A DNA stretch of 64,000 nt from a virus. Positions 33,228 through 41,782 of the stretch are shown piece by piece. Both the position numbers and the translations under genes were made by a program. The DNA is taken from positions 434,001 to 498,000 of IMG/VR virus record IMGVR_UViG_3300046517_002304; one strand, given 5' to 3'. A model generated the notes under the pieces. The model saw only the letters and a program-made list of their open reading frames with translations, did not search any database and was not told where the DNA came from. How positions within the stretch are numbered: position 1 is the stretch's first letter; the number at the start of each line of letters is the position of its first letter.

Positions 33228-33509
33228 ATGAACTTTTTGGAATTCTTATATCATCATGGATCGGGCGTAAGCCTAGCTCTGCCAACCGATATTATCATCG
33301 GCAAAATTACCGGAATATCGTATAAGACTAATCCTATACAACTAACGGTGCAAAAAAAGGACGGCGGAAGTATTACCGCATCCTTTAAAGACAGATTTGT
33401 ATATGACTATATGGTCAGAAAGCAAAACCCAGAAGTGGGCAAAAATATAGAAATGCATCTGGGACCAGATAAAGTAATCAAATCAATAAAGATTACTTCT
33501 TCTCGCTAA
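33228..33509 (+). CDS. Unknown small beta-rich protein
   Basis: A 93-residue protein. IIIGKITGISYKTNPIQLTV and a repeat of alternating residues suggest a small beta barrel, but no family is recognised. No ribosome site precedes the ATG; TCTAAATA lies 7 bases upstream, suggesting a near-leaderless transcript. The last 17 bases overlap the convergent 77-residue gene. Confidence 0.6.
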   Translation: MNFLEFLYHHGSGVSLALPTDIIIGKITGISYKTNPIQLTVQKKDGGSITASFKDRFVYDYMVRKQNPEVGKNIEMHLGPDKVIKSIKITSSR

Positions 33510-33726
33510 GAAATTTTTTCCAAGCATCTTGTCCGGGTCCGTATGGAGAACGATACCCGTCAGACATATGATGAGAGACTCCCTTAATTAATCCATCATG
33601 ATTAGAGAGCTTGTCTGCCAACTTAGCAACAACAAAATCAGACAAAGAAAACTGTGAAAAGCGAACGCAATATAGGATTACGGATAGAACTAAGATAACG
33701 GCTATTTTTTTAATCATACTTTTCAT
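33493..33726 (-). CDS. Small membrane-anchored protein
   Basis: A 77-residue protein. One N-terminal membrane segment (IKKIAVILVLSVILYCVRF) is followed by a short polar tail with SPYGPGQDAW near its end. The start overlaps the dnaJ stop as ATGA. Function unknown. Confidence 0.65.
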   Translation of the reverse strand: MKSMIKKIAVILVLSVILYCVRFSQFSLSDFVVAKLADKLSNHDGLIKGVSHHMSDGYRSPYGPGQDAWKKFLSEKK

Positions 33727-34784
33727 GCTCCAATAGTAAATTCAGTAACACTTTCTCTGAATATATCTATTGTTTTGCACGATAAGTTATTATTCTGCGT
33801 TAAGAAATCCTTGTAATTATCATTTATCTCATCTGGCAAGCATAATTTAACCCTTACGATGAATTGGCCTGCATTACAATCACATATCACAAACTCTTTT
33901 CCATGCGAAGTAAAAGCAGGAATAGCCAAATTATGTAATTTTCCGTTAATATGAGGAACGTCTATGCTGCCGCCCAACACAGCCAAATGATATGAAATCG
34001 GCAAATCGCAAATAACATTTTGTTCTTCTCTATAAAAAAGCGGATGATTGGCAACATTAATAGTACAATATATGTCTCCATACTGACCATACGACCAACA
34101 GTTGCCAGCTCCAGCTAAGACAAACTGAGAATGATTATTGGTTCCAGCCGGTATTTTAACCTGGAAAGTTTCAGTATTAGATTTCAGGCAACTTCCCGAA
34201 CATGACTGACATTTCTCTTTAATTGTTCTTCTCGCGCCGCCACAAGCCGCGCAGGATGTAGATACTACAAACGGGCCTTGCCTGGTAGTAGACGAACCAG
34301 TGCCATTACAAACAATACATGTATTAAATGAATTTCCTAAATGGGAACCATTCCCCTTACAATCTTGACAAGCATTATGTCTGTTGACTATGATATGCTT
34401 ATCACAACCAAAAGTAGCTTCCAAAAAACTAATTTCCATATCATATGCGATATGGGGATCTACATTATAAGTTTGTTGGCGATGATTATGGTTAAAGAAT
34501 CCATTAAAGAATCCTCCAGCCATATCTGCGCCGAATGGATTACCGTATCCAGAAACACCATCTCTCTTATCCACGCGGCCATACATATCAAACTGACGCT
34601 TAGATTCAGCATCGCCTAATATGTCATATGCTTCACTCACATCCTTGAAATTATCGGAAGCACCGGTATCCTTATTGGAGTCGGGATGATATTTTTTAGC
34701 AAGCTTTTTATAAGCTTTTTTTATTTCGTCTGCCGATGCGTTCGGATCAACATCTAATACTTCATAAGGATTTAAATTAGGCAT
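33723..34784 (-). CDS. dnaJ: Chaperone DnaJ (Hsp40)
   Basis: A 353-residue protein. The J domain has the HPD motif in AKKYHPDSNKD (near 32-38), a Gly/Phe region follows, then a cysteine-rich zinc domain with four C-x-x-C units (CQDCKGNGS, CIVCNGTGS, CAACGGAR, CQSCSGSC), then the C-terminal substrate domain. All parts of a full type-I DnaJ are present. It would stimulate host DnaK and help in phage assembly or replication. No dnaK is seen. It overlaps the 77-residue membrane gene by 4 bases. Confidence 0.95.
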   Translation of the reverse strand: MPNLNPYEVLDVDPNASADEIKKAYKKLAKKYHPDSNKDTGASDNFKDVSEAYDILGDAESKRQFDMYGRVDKRDGVSGYGNPFGADMAGGFFNGFFNHNHRQQTYNVDPHIAYDMEISFLEATFGCDKHIIVNRHNACQDCKGNGSHLGNSFNTCIVCNGTGSSTTRQGPFVVSTSCAACGGARRTIKEKCQSCSGSCLKSNTETFQVKIPAGTNNHSQFVLAGAGNCWSYGQYGDIYCTINVANHPLFYREEQNVICDLPISYHLAVLGGSIDVPHINGKLHNLAIPAFTSHGKEFVICDCNAGQFIVRVKLCLPDEINDNYKDFLTQNNNLSCKTIDIFRESVTEFTIGA

Positions 34785-34805
34785 ACAATATAATAGCGAA
34801 AGCTA

Positions 34806-35108
34806 TTACTTCTTATCAAACGATATACCAACAAGATTGCCGTCATCTACGAAATCAATCGTAGTTCCCTTGACCTTTTCTTTGGACTCTTGGTCGCATA
34901 TAAACTTTAATCCACCGTGCTCACAAACTAAATCACCAGAATCCTTTTCCGATGTAATTTGAAACGTATACTGAAAATCATCATCGTCAGAAATAACGCC
35001 TATTCTAACAAAAATATCAGCCCCACCCTTTTTGGCATCTGCCCAAATTGGCGAAGAGTCAATAGCCTTTTTAATTTCCGTAGACGCCTTATCTGTAATC
35101 GTTAGCAT
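34806..35108 (-). CDS. A-type Fe-S carrier (IscA/HesB) fold lacking the cysteine ligands
   Basis: A 100-residue protein. It starts MLTITDKASTEIKKAI, the HesB/IscA opening, and has GGLKFICD, then KVKGTTIDFVDD, the family's middle and late strands. The usual ligand cysteines (one near residue 40 and C-x-C at the end) are missing: the end is ISFDKK and the first position is in RIGVISDDDD. Cys62 and Cys71 are present but not at the ligand positions. It could be a fold-only relative that binds a partner. Confidence 0.75.
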   Translation of the reverse strand: MLTITDKASTEIKKAIDSSPIWADAKKGGADIFVRIGVISDDDDFQYTFQITSEKDSGDLVCEHGGLKFICDQESKEKVKGTTIDFVDDGNLVGISFDKK

Positions 35109-35133
35109 GTTTTTTTCCTTACCTTAATTAATT

Positions 35134-36348
35134 TCAGCACCAGTAGCACAAGAAGAAGCACTCACCGTTTCGTTCACCGAGAACGACAGGAGTTATAAAT
35201 TCTGATTTAGTCAAATGCTGGTCAAGTGCAACAGAGGCAGGGTTAATTTCACTCTTTTCCTTGCTCTGGTGCCAATTTACCGCTACTTCTTTTCCGTCAA
35301 TCATCAAGAGCCATTTTTCAGATTTTTTATCATGACAAAACTCACGAGCATCAAGATGAAAGCTCGGACAAACAACCCAGTAATGATCAAAAATTGCTTT
35401 GCCGCCGGTCGCCGGGTAATGCTCAACTAACTTAAGAAGCTTCTCAACGCGAGGAGGCATAGGGGCATCAAAGGAATAAAGAGGATACTTATTAGGCTGA
35501 TACTTTAAATTAGGTAAACCATAAGTATCAGCAATTTTCCAGAAAGCCAATTTGGCAGGAACCAAATCTCTAGAAACCTGTATGCAACGAGCGCCACTTT
35601 CCCATCTGAGGCCCATAGATTTAGCTAAGATCATTGCCGCGTCTACCATTTTTAATCTTACGAACCCATAATATTGTTCGGATACTCTTTTCTTTGTGTA
35701 ATCCATTTTAGTAGAAATCGCTCTACTAAAGGCTGCTGCCTGCACATCATCAAATGCACTAAGCATTTTCTCTTGCGCGGCCAGTTCATCTACGTAATCA
35801 TATCCACAATAATATGATTTAAAGGAATCAGGATGTACAGAGCATGGAGTCGCTTCCAAAACTCCGGCAAACGGAATACTATTTGGCTTTTTGATCTGCC
35901 TGGCTTTAATCCGCTCTTTATCGCTCTTTAAAATTCTAACTGGGGGACGAGAAATTTCGTGACAAAAGTTCTTAGAAACTTCTTTAAACTTAGTAAACTG
36001 ACTACGAATTAATTCTGATAATTCAGCGGTATTGTGGTCCCTAATATAAGCCGCAGATCCAATGGCTTCGCAAATCAAGGAAAACTTCTTGCGAGTTATG
36101 CCATGCTGACTAATAAAAGTAGCTAAATGTGGGTGGTCAACATCCACTCTCTGACAGAATGAATTGATGCTTCTGCCAAACTTGCCCAAAACCAACTGGC
36201 AATCTTCTTCCTCTTGCCTAGCAATCCACTCCATCTTGCCGCTAATTTCGCGGTCTATAACGGTAGTGTCGCCATGTTTATTCTTAGCAATCTTGCCAGC
36301 GTCGGCTAAAATTGCTTCCTGAAATTCATCAACTTCTCTAACCGCCAT
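35134..36348 (-). CDS. Unknown protein, 404 residues
   Basis: A 404-residue protein of no recognised family. It is helical in the first 170 residues with a basic stretch (KSDKERIKARQIKK). The second half contains WESGARCIQVSRDLV and a C-terminal FFLCYWC. Its start overlaps the IF-3 stop by 11 bases. It lies between the IF-3 gene and the Fe-S-carrier-like gene. Confidence 0.75.
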   Translation of the reverse strand: MAVREVDEFQEAILADAGKIAKNKHGDTTVIDREISGKMEWIARQEEEDCQLVLGKFGRSINSFCQRVDVDHPHLATFISQHGITRKKFSLICEAIGSAAYIRDHNTAELSELIRSQFTKFKEVSKNFCHEISRPPVRILKSDKERIKARQIKKPNSIPFAGVLEATPCSVHPDSFKSYYCGYDYVDELAAQEKMLSAFDDVQAAAFSRAISTKMDYTKKRVSEQYYGFVRLKMVDAAMILAKSMGLRWESGARCIQVSRDLVPAKLAFWKIADTYGLPNLKYQPNKYPLYSFDAPMPPRVEKLLKLVEHYPATGGKAIFDHYWVVCPSFHLDAREFCHDKKSEKWLLMIDGKEVAVNWHQSKEKSEINPASVALDQHLTKSEFITPVVLGERNGECFFLCYWC

Positions 36349-36982
36349 TAGGCACCTTATTTTCGCTTGTTAAGGATTTAGGTGAGGGAGTAATCGCCTT
36401 CTTAGGCGAAAGTTTCGCTATAATAGAACGTTCACTAAACGCAGGCTTACTCGTAACTTCAGATACATCAGAAACGGCAGCTATTACAGAATTAATAATT
36501 TCAAACCACCTGTCTTTATGTGGTTGTATTTTTCTCTTCTTGGCTCTGACCTTCAACTGAACATGAAAGCCTTTGGCAAGAAATTCTCTTAGTTTATTAA
36601 TCTGAACATCTAAGTCATGTTGTTCAATATTAGGCGAAAACAATAACTCTTTTTCCGAAACAGAAACTTGACTTTTCCGTTTCTGCTTTTCCTTAAGACA
36701 CTGTTCGTATTTAAACTTTCCATAATCTGCAACAATGCATATTGATACATTATCCTGTTTCGTAATTTCAATTAAGTCCAATCCGAAACCTTTTGCATAT
36801 GTCAAAGCATCTTGCTTTGACATAACGCCTATCTGCTCCCCGTCTTTAACAACACGGATCTTAAATGCGTAAATAGAATGGTTAATGTTGTTAGTCGCGT
36901 TTTTTGCAGAAAAATCTGAATTTCTCAAAGATTGTTCCTTAGAAGTACCCTTCTCGCTCAAGTTCCACGAACCTGAATTCAC
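36338..36982 (-). CDS. infC: Translation initiation factor IF-3
   Basis: A 214-residue protein. The N-terminal IF-3 signature KIRVVKDGEQIGVMSKQDAL, then AKGFGLDLIEIT, DYGKFKYEQ and K-E-K-Q-K-R-K is clear. The C-terminal domain follows: FSPNIEQHDLDVQINKLREF, then AKGFHVQLKVRAKKRKI. The end is near SIIAKLSPKK, with about 20 extra residues before and after. IF-3 binds the 30S subunit and checks the start codon. A phage-encoded copy suggests altered selection of initiation sites. That fits the many near-leaderless phage genes here, but it is inference. The start is GTG, overlapping the upstream gene by 44 bases. Confidence 0.92.
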   Translation of the reverse strand: MNSGSWNLSEKGTSKEQSLRNSDFSAKNATNNINHSIYAFKIRVVKDGEQIGVMSKQDALTYAKGFGLDLIEITKQDNVSICIVADYGKFKYEQCLKEKQKRKSQVSVSEKELLFSPNIEQHDLDVQINKLREFLAKGFHVQLKVRAKKRKIQPHKDRWFEIINSVIAAVSDVSEVTSKPAFSERSIIAKLSPKKAITPSPKSLTSENKVPNGG

Positions 36983-37226
36983 CAGAATTCATCATATCAG
37001 TAGCGATGGAAAGAGTCAATGCGGATTCTACGTAAATTTCAAAAATACCAGGCTGAAAAAAACTTCTAATAGTACAATTTGGAGCAAACGATTTTACTAA
37101 GTACGATCCATAATCTTGCTCCACTCCAAGCTTTGTGCAGACATAAAGCTTCCCTGGTCTAAACTTAACCTCGCGACCGTTCCAAGTAGTCGTTTCACTT
37201 TTTCTGAAAAAACCATCACTCTTCAT
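36939..37226 (-). CDS. Unknown small protein
   Basis: A 95-residue protein starting MKSDGFFRKSETTTWNGREV. Beta-rich with no recognised family. It overlaps the IF-3 gene by 44 bases, in the same direction. Confidence 0.65.
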   Translation of the reverse strand: MKSDGFFRKSETTTWNGREVKFRPGKLYVCTKLGVEQDYGSYLVKSFAPNCTIRSFFQPGIFEIYVESALTLSIATDMMNSGEFRFVELEREGYF

Positions 37227-37241
37227 AAAGACCTAACTTTC

Positions 37242-38864
37242 TTAAATAATTTTTTGCAACTTAGATGTCATACGCTCTAGTGTAGCAGAACGATCTTTTT
37301 TGTCAAGAACAACATTGATAATATACAAATCTTTACTCAATAAAGCTTCAGAGAAGGCAGAGTCTAATTCTGTTTCGGTGTTAACAAGCCGCCCGACACC
37401 ACGACCAATAATCTGAGGCAACAAGTGGTACTGCCAATTAGGAATATCGTTAAAACTACCGTCAATCAAAAATCGCTCTACCGTATAGCCGCCGTTATTC
37501 AGCACAACAATAATAGGATTTAGCTTATTGCTAGCTATCGTTGATATTTCCATTCCAGTCATCTGAAATGCTCCATCGCCAACCAATACAATCGGTCTAA
37601 CATCCGGTTTAGCAATCTGAACACCCAGGGCAGCAGGAATAGAGAATCCCATGGATGTATAAAATGCCTGTGATAAAAAGTTGTTACTGTGATGAACAAC
37701 TAGCTCATTAGAGCCGAATAAGCTGTCGCCTATGTCTGCAATTATTGCCATATTCTTGTCTAAAACAGCATTAATTTTTTCAAATAATCTCTTGACCGTA
37801 ATTTTCTCATTCTTAGGAGAAAAAACTGCTCTTGTCTTCATTTCGCCAACAATCGGAATTCGATCAGAAGAAATATTAGACTTAATTAACCCATTAACAA
37901 AATCTTGGAAAAGAACATTTTCATAGTAATGATTTCGCACTCCCATTTTTTCAGTAGTGCAAAATATCGTTCTATCTTTACGAAGAACAGATGGCTTAAA
38001 TCCAAAGTTAATGTCAGTAATCATCACGCCCAACATAATTAAGCAATCTGATTCCTCAACCTTTTGCTTAACTTCTGGGCTACTAGCATCCCCACAATAA
38101 ACACCTATAGATATCGGATGATTTTCATTTGTCAAACTCTTACTCAACATAGTTGTAGCAATGGGAATATTATACTTTCTAGCAAACTTGGTAATGACTT
38201 CGCCCATACCAAATCTAGCTAATTCAATGCCCGCCAAAATTACAGGGTTTTTACTTGAGTTGATCCAATTAATAGATTCCTGCAAAGCTTCCGCTAAATT
38301 TATCTTATCACTCTCTGTAGCTTTAGGAGAGCCGACCGTAAATGCATCATAGCTAATAGTTGTGTCCACCATATCTCTGGGGACTTCAATATAAACAGGT
38401 TGCTTATGCTGCTTCATGGCCAGAAGCACCCGATCAATTTCATAAGCCGCCATTACCGGATTATCTAATACACAAGAAGCGCAGGTCACATGTTTAAAAA
38501 TCTCAAACTGAGTATCATAAGAACCAACAGCATGATGCAGCGTCATTCCGCCGGCTCTCTCCTTTTTCCCGGGAGAACCGCTAATAACAACAACCGGAGA
38601 TTTTTCTGCGAAAGCGCCCCCGATAGAATTTAATAGTTTAAACCCACCGACGCAATAAGTGGTGCATACACAGCCAATACCGTTAACTCTGGCATATGCG
38701 TCAGCGGCGAACCCAGCGCACTGTTCGTCAGTAGTGCCGATTACAGGAAGAGATTTAGAAAACTGATTATACAAATTAAGAACGAAATCGCCAGGAACTC
38801 CAAAAATATGCTTTACACCACACTCTTTAAGACGAGAAATCAAAAATTGTGCAACTGTTGGCAT
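37242..38864 (-). CDS. ThDP-dependent 2-oxoacid decarboxylase (indolepyruvate/pyruvate decarboxylase family)
   Basis: A 540-residue protein of full family length. The pyrimidine-binding half starts VAQFLISRLKECGVKHIFGV and contains TDEQCAGFAADAYARVNG with the conserved Glu. The H-H pair is in TLHHAVG. The pyrophosphate motif GDG starts VGDGAFQMTGMEISTIAS, then NNGGYTVERF near residues 461-470, keeping the catalytic Glu of the N-x-G-Y-T-x-E motif. It decarboxylates an aromatic or branched 2-oxo acid. Its presence near an indoleamine dioxygenase suggests aromatic amino-acid chemistry, but the substrate cannot be fixed. Ribosome site AGGAGAGAG. Confidence 0.92.
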   Translation of the reverse strand: MPTVAQFLISRLKECGVKHIFGVPGDFVLNLYNQFSKSLPVIGTTDEQCAGFAADAYARVNGIGCVCTTYCVGGFKLLNSIGGAFAEKSPVVVISGSPGKKERAGGMTLHHAVGSYDTQFEIFKHVTCASCVLDNPVMAAYEIDRVLLAMKQHKQPVYIEVPRDMVDTTISYDAFTVGSPKATESDKINLAEALQESINWINSSKNPVILAGIELARFGMGEVITKFARKYNIPIATTMLSKSLTNENHPISIGVYCGDASSPEVKQKVEESDCLIMLGVMITDINFGFKPSVLRKDRTIFCTTEKMGVRNHYYENVLFQDFVNGLIKSNISSDRIPIVGEMKTRAVFSPKNEKITVKRLFEKINAVLDKNMAIIADIGDSLFGSNELVVHHSNNFLSQAFYTSMGFSIPAALGVQIAKPDVRPIVLVGDGAFQMTGMEISTIASNKLNPIIVVLNNGGYTVERFLIDGSFNDIPNWQYHLLPQIIGRGVGRLVNTETELDSAFSEALLSKDLYIINVVLDKKDRSATLERMTSKLQKII

Positions 38865-38875
38865 TATACTCTCTC

Positions 38876-39676
38876 CTATGTAAGAGATTCCGATGTTGGT
38901 GATTGTTGAACCTTGATGACAAAACTGCCATCTGTAGGAAACCTACGAACCCATTCCACGCCTTCGCCAATAAAACATCCATATTCACTAGGAGTAAAAC
39001 TAGTAAAGCTTGGTGTTGAAATTGATAATGAATTTACCATACTCATAGATGTCGTCATCTTTAATAACTTAAACTCAAAATTAAAACACCCAGGAACACA
39101 AGTATCATTAGAGAGCCATTCATAAACAAGTTGGCTTTTAGTTAAAACATTAGTAGAAACTGTTCCATCAACCTGAAGCTGATCTTCGTAAGTTAACTCC
39201 GTCTGAGCAACAGAATTCAAAACCCTAAATATTTTTAAACAAGTGCCCTTTTTATAATCGCCAACTGGTGTACCATTATACCCTCTAAGAACTTGCACCA
39301 ACTTAAGATTTTCGTCAAACCCAGTAATTAGCATCTGCTCTGGATTACGAACTCTACTCACAACTATAATATCGCCAACCAACGCCTGCTGAAAACCAAT
39401 ACCGTCTGCTAAAGCAAAATAAGTGTCTGTAGACGTAATAGCTGATTTAAGCTTCGCATTCGCCCACATACTCGCTTCTAATACAAGTCCAGTTAAATCT
39501 ATCGGACCATTACAATCTGAAATAGCAACTTTAAACGGAGGCTTGGTGTCATGCTGTTTGATCTGGAAATCTGGGCAACTTCCATCACAATTAAACTCAT
39601 CGGGACACCCGCCATTACAATTAGTTGAACTAGCAAAACTGTTTAAATTACTTGAATTACTTTGAGAGCATGTCAT
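38876..39676 (-). CDS. Probable tail/baseplate protein with Cys-rich N-terminus
   Basis: A 266-residue protein. The first 35 residues are Ser/Asn-rich with five cysteines (CNGGCPDEFNCDGSCPDF). From residue 37, FQIKQHDTKPPFKVAI and IDLTGLVLEASMWA resemble the N-terminus of phage baseplate upper proteins (BppU-type). The rest is beta-rich. It probably is a virion surface protein. Upstream of the ATG a TATA-rich octamer lies at about 4 bases. Confidence 0.65.
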   Translation of the reverse strand: MTCSQSNSSNLNSFASSTNCNGGCPDEFNCDGSCPDFQIKQHDTKPPFKVAISDCNGPIDLTGLVLEASMWANAKLKSAITSTDTYFALADGIGFQQALVGDIIVVSRVRNPEQMLITGFDENLKLVQVLRGYNGTPVGDYKKGTCLKIFRVLNSVAQTELTYEDQLQVDGTVSTNVLTKSQLVYEWLSNDTCVPGCFNFEFKLLKMTTSMSMVNSLSISTPSFTSFTPSEYGCFIGEGVEWVRRFPTDGSFVIKVQQSPTSESLT

Positions 39677-39699
39677 ACCATTATATATCTTGCACTAAA

Positions 39700-40245
39700 T
39701 CAAGAAAATAATTCTGGCACTTGCAACTCCATAATCCCTATCTTATCTTTAACCCAATGAAGGTTGCCGCCATATCTCTCTATTTTAACGCTATGATAAG
39801 ATTTGCTTAAAAACTCAAAAGTTTTTTTATAGTCTTTAGGCAGACCATAAGGCTTTTTAGGTGCATATACAATCCGCCGAATGCCACGATCAAGTATGTT
39901 TACCACCGAGTCAGGATGAGGAATAGTAGTAATATACAAACTAAACGCAAAAAAATTAGTTTCCTTATCAGAAAGCGCTCTTAAAACCTTGATTTCAGCA
40001 GGAACGATAAAATCATAAATTTTTGGATTGTCCCAAGACAATTTAAACGGATTGGCAGCATAAGTTGGGACATCACCTATCGGATAGGTGAAAGCCATAG
40101 CTCTTATTTCTTCCTTATCCGCTAAAACAGCTCCAGACTGGCAATAAGGATCTACCGATGCCCATGACGCAATTACAGCGTGCATCATCATCCGATGATC
40201 TAATGCGACAATATCCCTGGCATTCTTTTCCTGAAACTGAAACAT
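39700..40245 (-). CDS. Cytidine/dCMP deaminase fold with lost zinc site (pseudo-deaminase)
   Basis: A 181-residue protein. The layout is that of phage dCMP deaminases: helix, then SGAVLADKEEIRAMAFT (strands before G-x-N), the H-A-E helix, and the P-C-x-x-C helix before RIVYAPKKP. The ligand residues differ: VPAEIKV at residues 81-87 replaces HAE, keeping the Glu but losing the His. PHPDS at 109-113 replaces PCxxC, losing both cysteines. The zinc site is therefore gone. The fold assignment comes from the ordered matches. It ends at the ATG of the dioxygenase gene. Confidence 0.7.
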   Translation of the reverse strand: MFQFQEKNARDIVALDHRMMMHAVIASWASVDPYCQSGAVLADKEEIRAMAFTYPIGDVPTYAANPFKLSWDNPKIYDFIVPAEIKVLRALSDKETNFFAFSLYITTIPHPDSVVNILDRGIRRIVYAPKKPYGLPKDYKKTFEFLSKSYHSVKIERYGGNLHWVKDKIGIMELQVPELFS

Positions 40246-41411
40246 TATTCCGTCTTCAGCAGGTAAGACTTAGTTTCTTCCGTAAGCTCTTTAAGCCACT
40301 TAACATAGGGCGTTCCACCAGTACCGGTAGGATTATCACACTTTTTCTGGATATAGTCAACAGCATACCCAAAGTGAATTTCCCGAAATCGGCATAACTG
40401 AAGAATGATGTTATTATAAGTAGCTCTTACATACTTGTCAAGTTTATTATTAATAATTCCATCTCTGATATTAACCGATGATCCTTCAAGGTGCGAAACA
40501 AACCCACGGTGATTCCTGGGCATATACTTTCTCATATCATCAAGATGATGAGTCAAAATAGACTGCTGATGCTTAACTCCGAAAGCTGCCAATACAGCAG
40601 GAACAATAGAACTTTGAGCACCCGTTTCGCCTCTAAAAGACTGCTCTTTTGCACCACTAAAGAACGAACAGCTCGGAACATTTTCATACACTACATTTTC
40701 AAAACCAAAAATATAAGGTCTAACCTTACGGAAATAAACATCTGGGCTACACTTTTCTGGCATCCTTTCTAAAACCGTATTAATCCCTTTAAAAGAACTG
40801 CATATAACCTCTAGATTCTCGGCAAAGAAATCATCATTTGGCGCTTTACCGCTATCAAGAAACTCCGTTAAATTATAAATGCTTTTCAGCAATCTCCCTG
40901 CCCTAGCTTCAATTTCAACATGAACTAGAATAAACCAATCTTCATCATAAATATTATTAAATTTTTGAATTAACTGAATATTACCAAGCGATATATCAGA
41001 ATTCTTATCGATTCTCTTCCAGTTGTTCAATGCATAATCAGCATACGACAAAATCGGCGGTCTACCAACAATCTCTGACAAAGCACAAAGAGGACGAGCA
41101 ATCGCACTAGGGATATGCTTAACAACTCCAGCTTGGCCGTGCACATAAGCAGATGCAAAATAAGCATAAATCATCCTAAGTCGGTTTAAAACACCGCGCT
41201 CTTTATGCTCTTTAAGAGCCGAATAAGAGATATCGTATATCGGCAAGGTGTCTAGGGTAATTCTTACCTTACTGGACTGAACATGAGAAGGTAATTCATA
41301 GGCCACCTTATCCAAATAACTAAACCCAGAACCACTGGGCAATCGCTCAATCGGGTCTGGGCTAGCAAGAAATCCTCTGTCTTCATGAACGGTGGGATAA
41401 AATTCAGTCAT
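40245..41411 (-). CDS. Indoleamine 2,3-dioxygenase-like heme enzyme
   Basis: A 388-residue protein of typical IDO length. The family signature FRGETGAQSS, then PAVLAAFGVKH, is at about residues 258-281. MRKYMPRNHRGFVSHLEG, then a helix and CRFREIHFGYAVDYI with the proximal heme His near 346, follow. The terminal GTGGTPYVKWLKELTEET matches the substrate loop. IDO opens the indole ring of tryptophan to N-formylkynurenine. All key residues I know are present, so it may be active. The stop overlaps the pseudo-deaminase start as TAATG, and its start overlaps the upstream stop as ATGA. Confidence 0.9.
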   Translation of the reverse strand: MTEFYPTVHEDRGFLASPDPIERLPSGSGFSYLDKVAYELPSHVQSSKVRITLDTLPIYDISYSALKEHKERGVLNRLRMIYAYFASAYVHGQAGVVKHIPSAIARPLCALSEIVGRPPILSYADYALNNWKRIDKNSDISLGNIQLIQKFNNIYDEDWFILVHVEIEARAGRLLKSIYNLTEFLDSGKAPNDDFFAENLEVICSSFKGINTVLERMPEKCSPDVYFRKVRPYIFGFENVVYENVPSCSFFSGAKEQSFRGETGAQSSIVPAVLAAFGVKHQQSILTHHLDDMRKYMPRNHRGFVSHLEGSSVNIRDGIINNKLDKYVRATYNNIILQLCRFREIHFGYAVDYIQKKCDNPTGTGGTPYVKWLKELTEETKSYLLKTE

Positions 41412-41782
41412 TGTGATTTAGACCTTAAAAAAGAAGGCGGGGAATTTGCGAGTGAAACTATACCGTCCATAGCAATATACTTTATTTTTTTTCTTTTGCC
41501 GATATACCGAGAAATAGGCCACAAATTGTCAAATTCTACCCAATAATAGCTATCATCGGCATACTTCAACAACTTTACAGCGCCGGAATCACCCTGATAA
41601 AAATCTGGGGCTAAAATCGCCATCTTATTAAAAAATACTTTATAACAAGACCCTTTGCACCAACTATAAACAAAAGCACCAAAATTCTCAGCATTAACGC
41701 CGTCAATAATTTCTTGCGACCAAAACCCTATATTATGCTTATGAAAAACCTGAAACGGGCGCATCGGGAGTGCTACTGGCAT
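41408..41782 (-). CDS. Unknown protein
   Basis: A 124-residue protein, beta-rich with many Tyr, Phe and Trp residues (HKHNIGFWSQEI, SYYWVEFDNLW). No family recognised. The ATG at 41782 is preferred because longer versions start at a non-ATG codon. It is coupled by overlap with the dioxygenase and by a short overlap with the upstream 195-residue gene. Confidence 0.7.
   Translation of the reverse strand: MPVALPMRPFQVFHKHNIGFWSQEIIDGVNAENFGAFVYSWCKGSCYKVFFNKMAILAPDFYQGDSGAVKLLKYADDSYYWVEFDNLWPISRYIGKRKKIKYIAMDGIVSLANSPPSFLRSKSQ

Noticed and set aside
39180-39260. A purine-rich stretch as an additional promoter
   Set aside because: It lies inside the coding region of the tail-like gene and lacks a paired -35.
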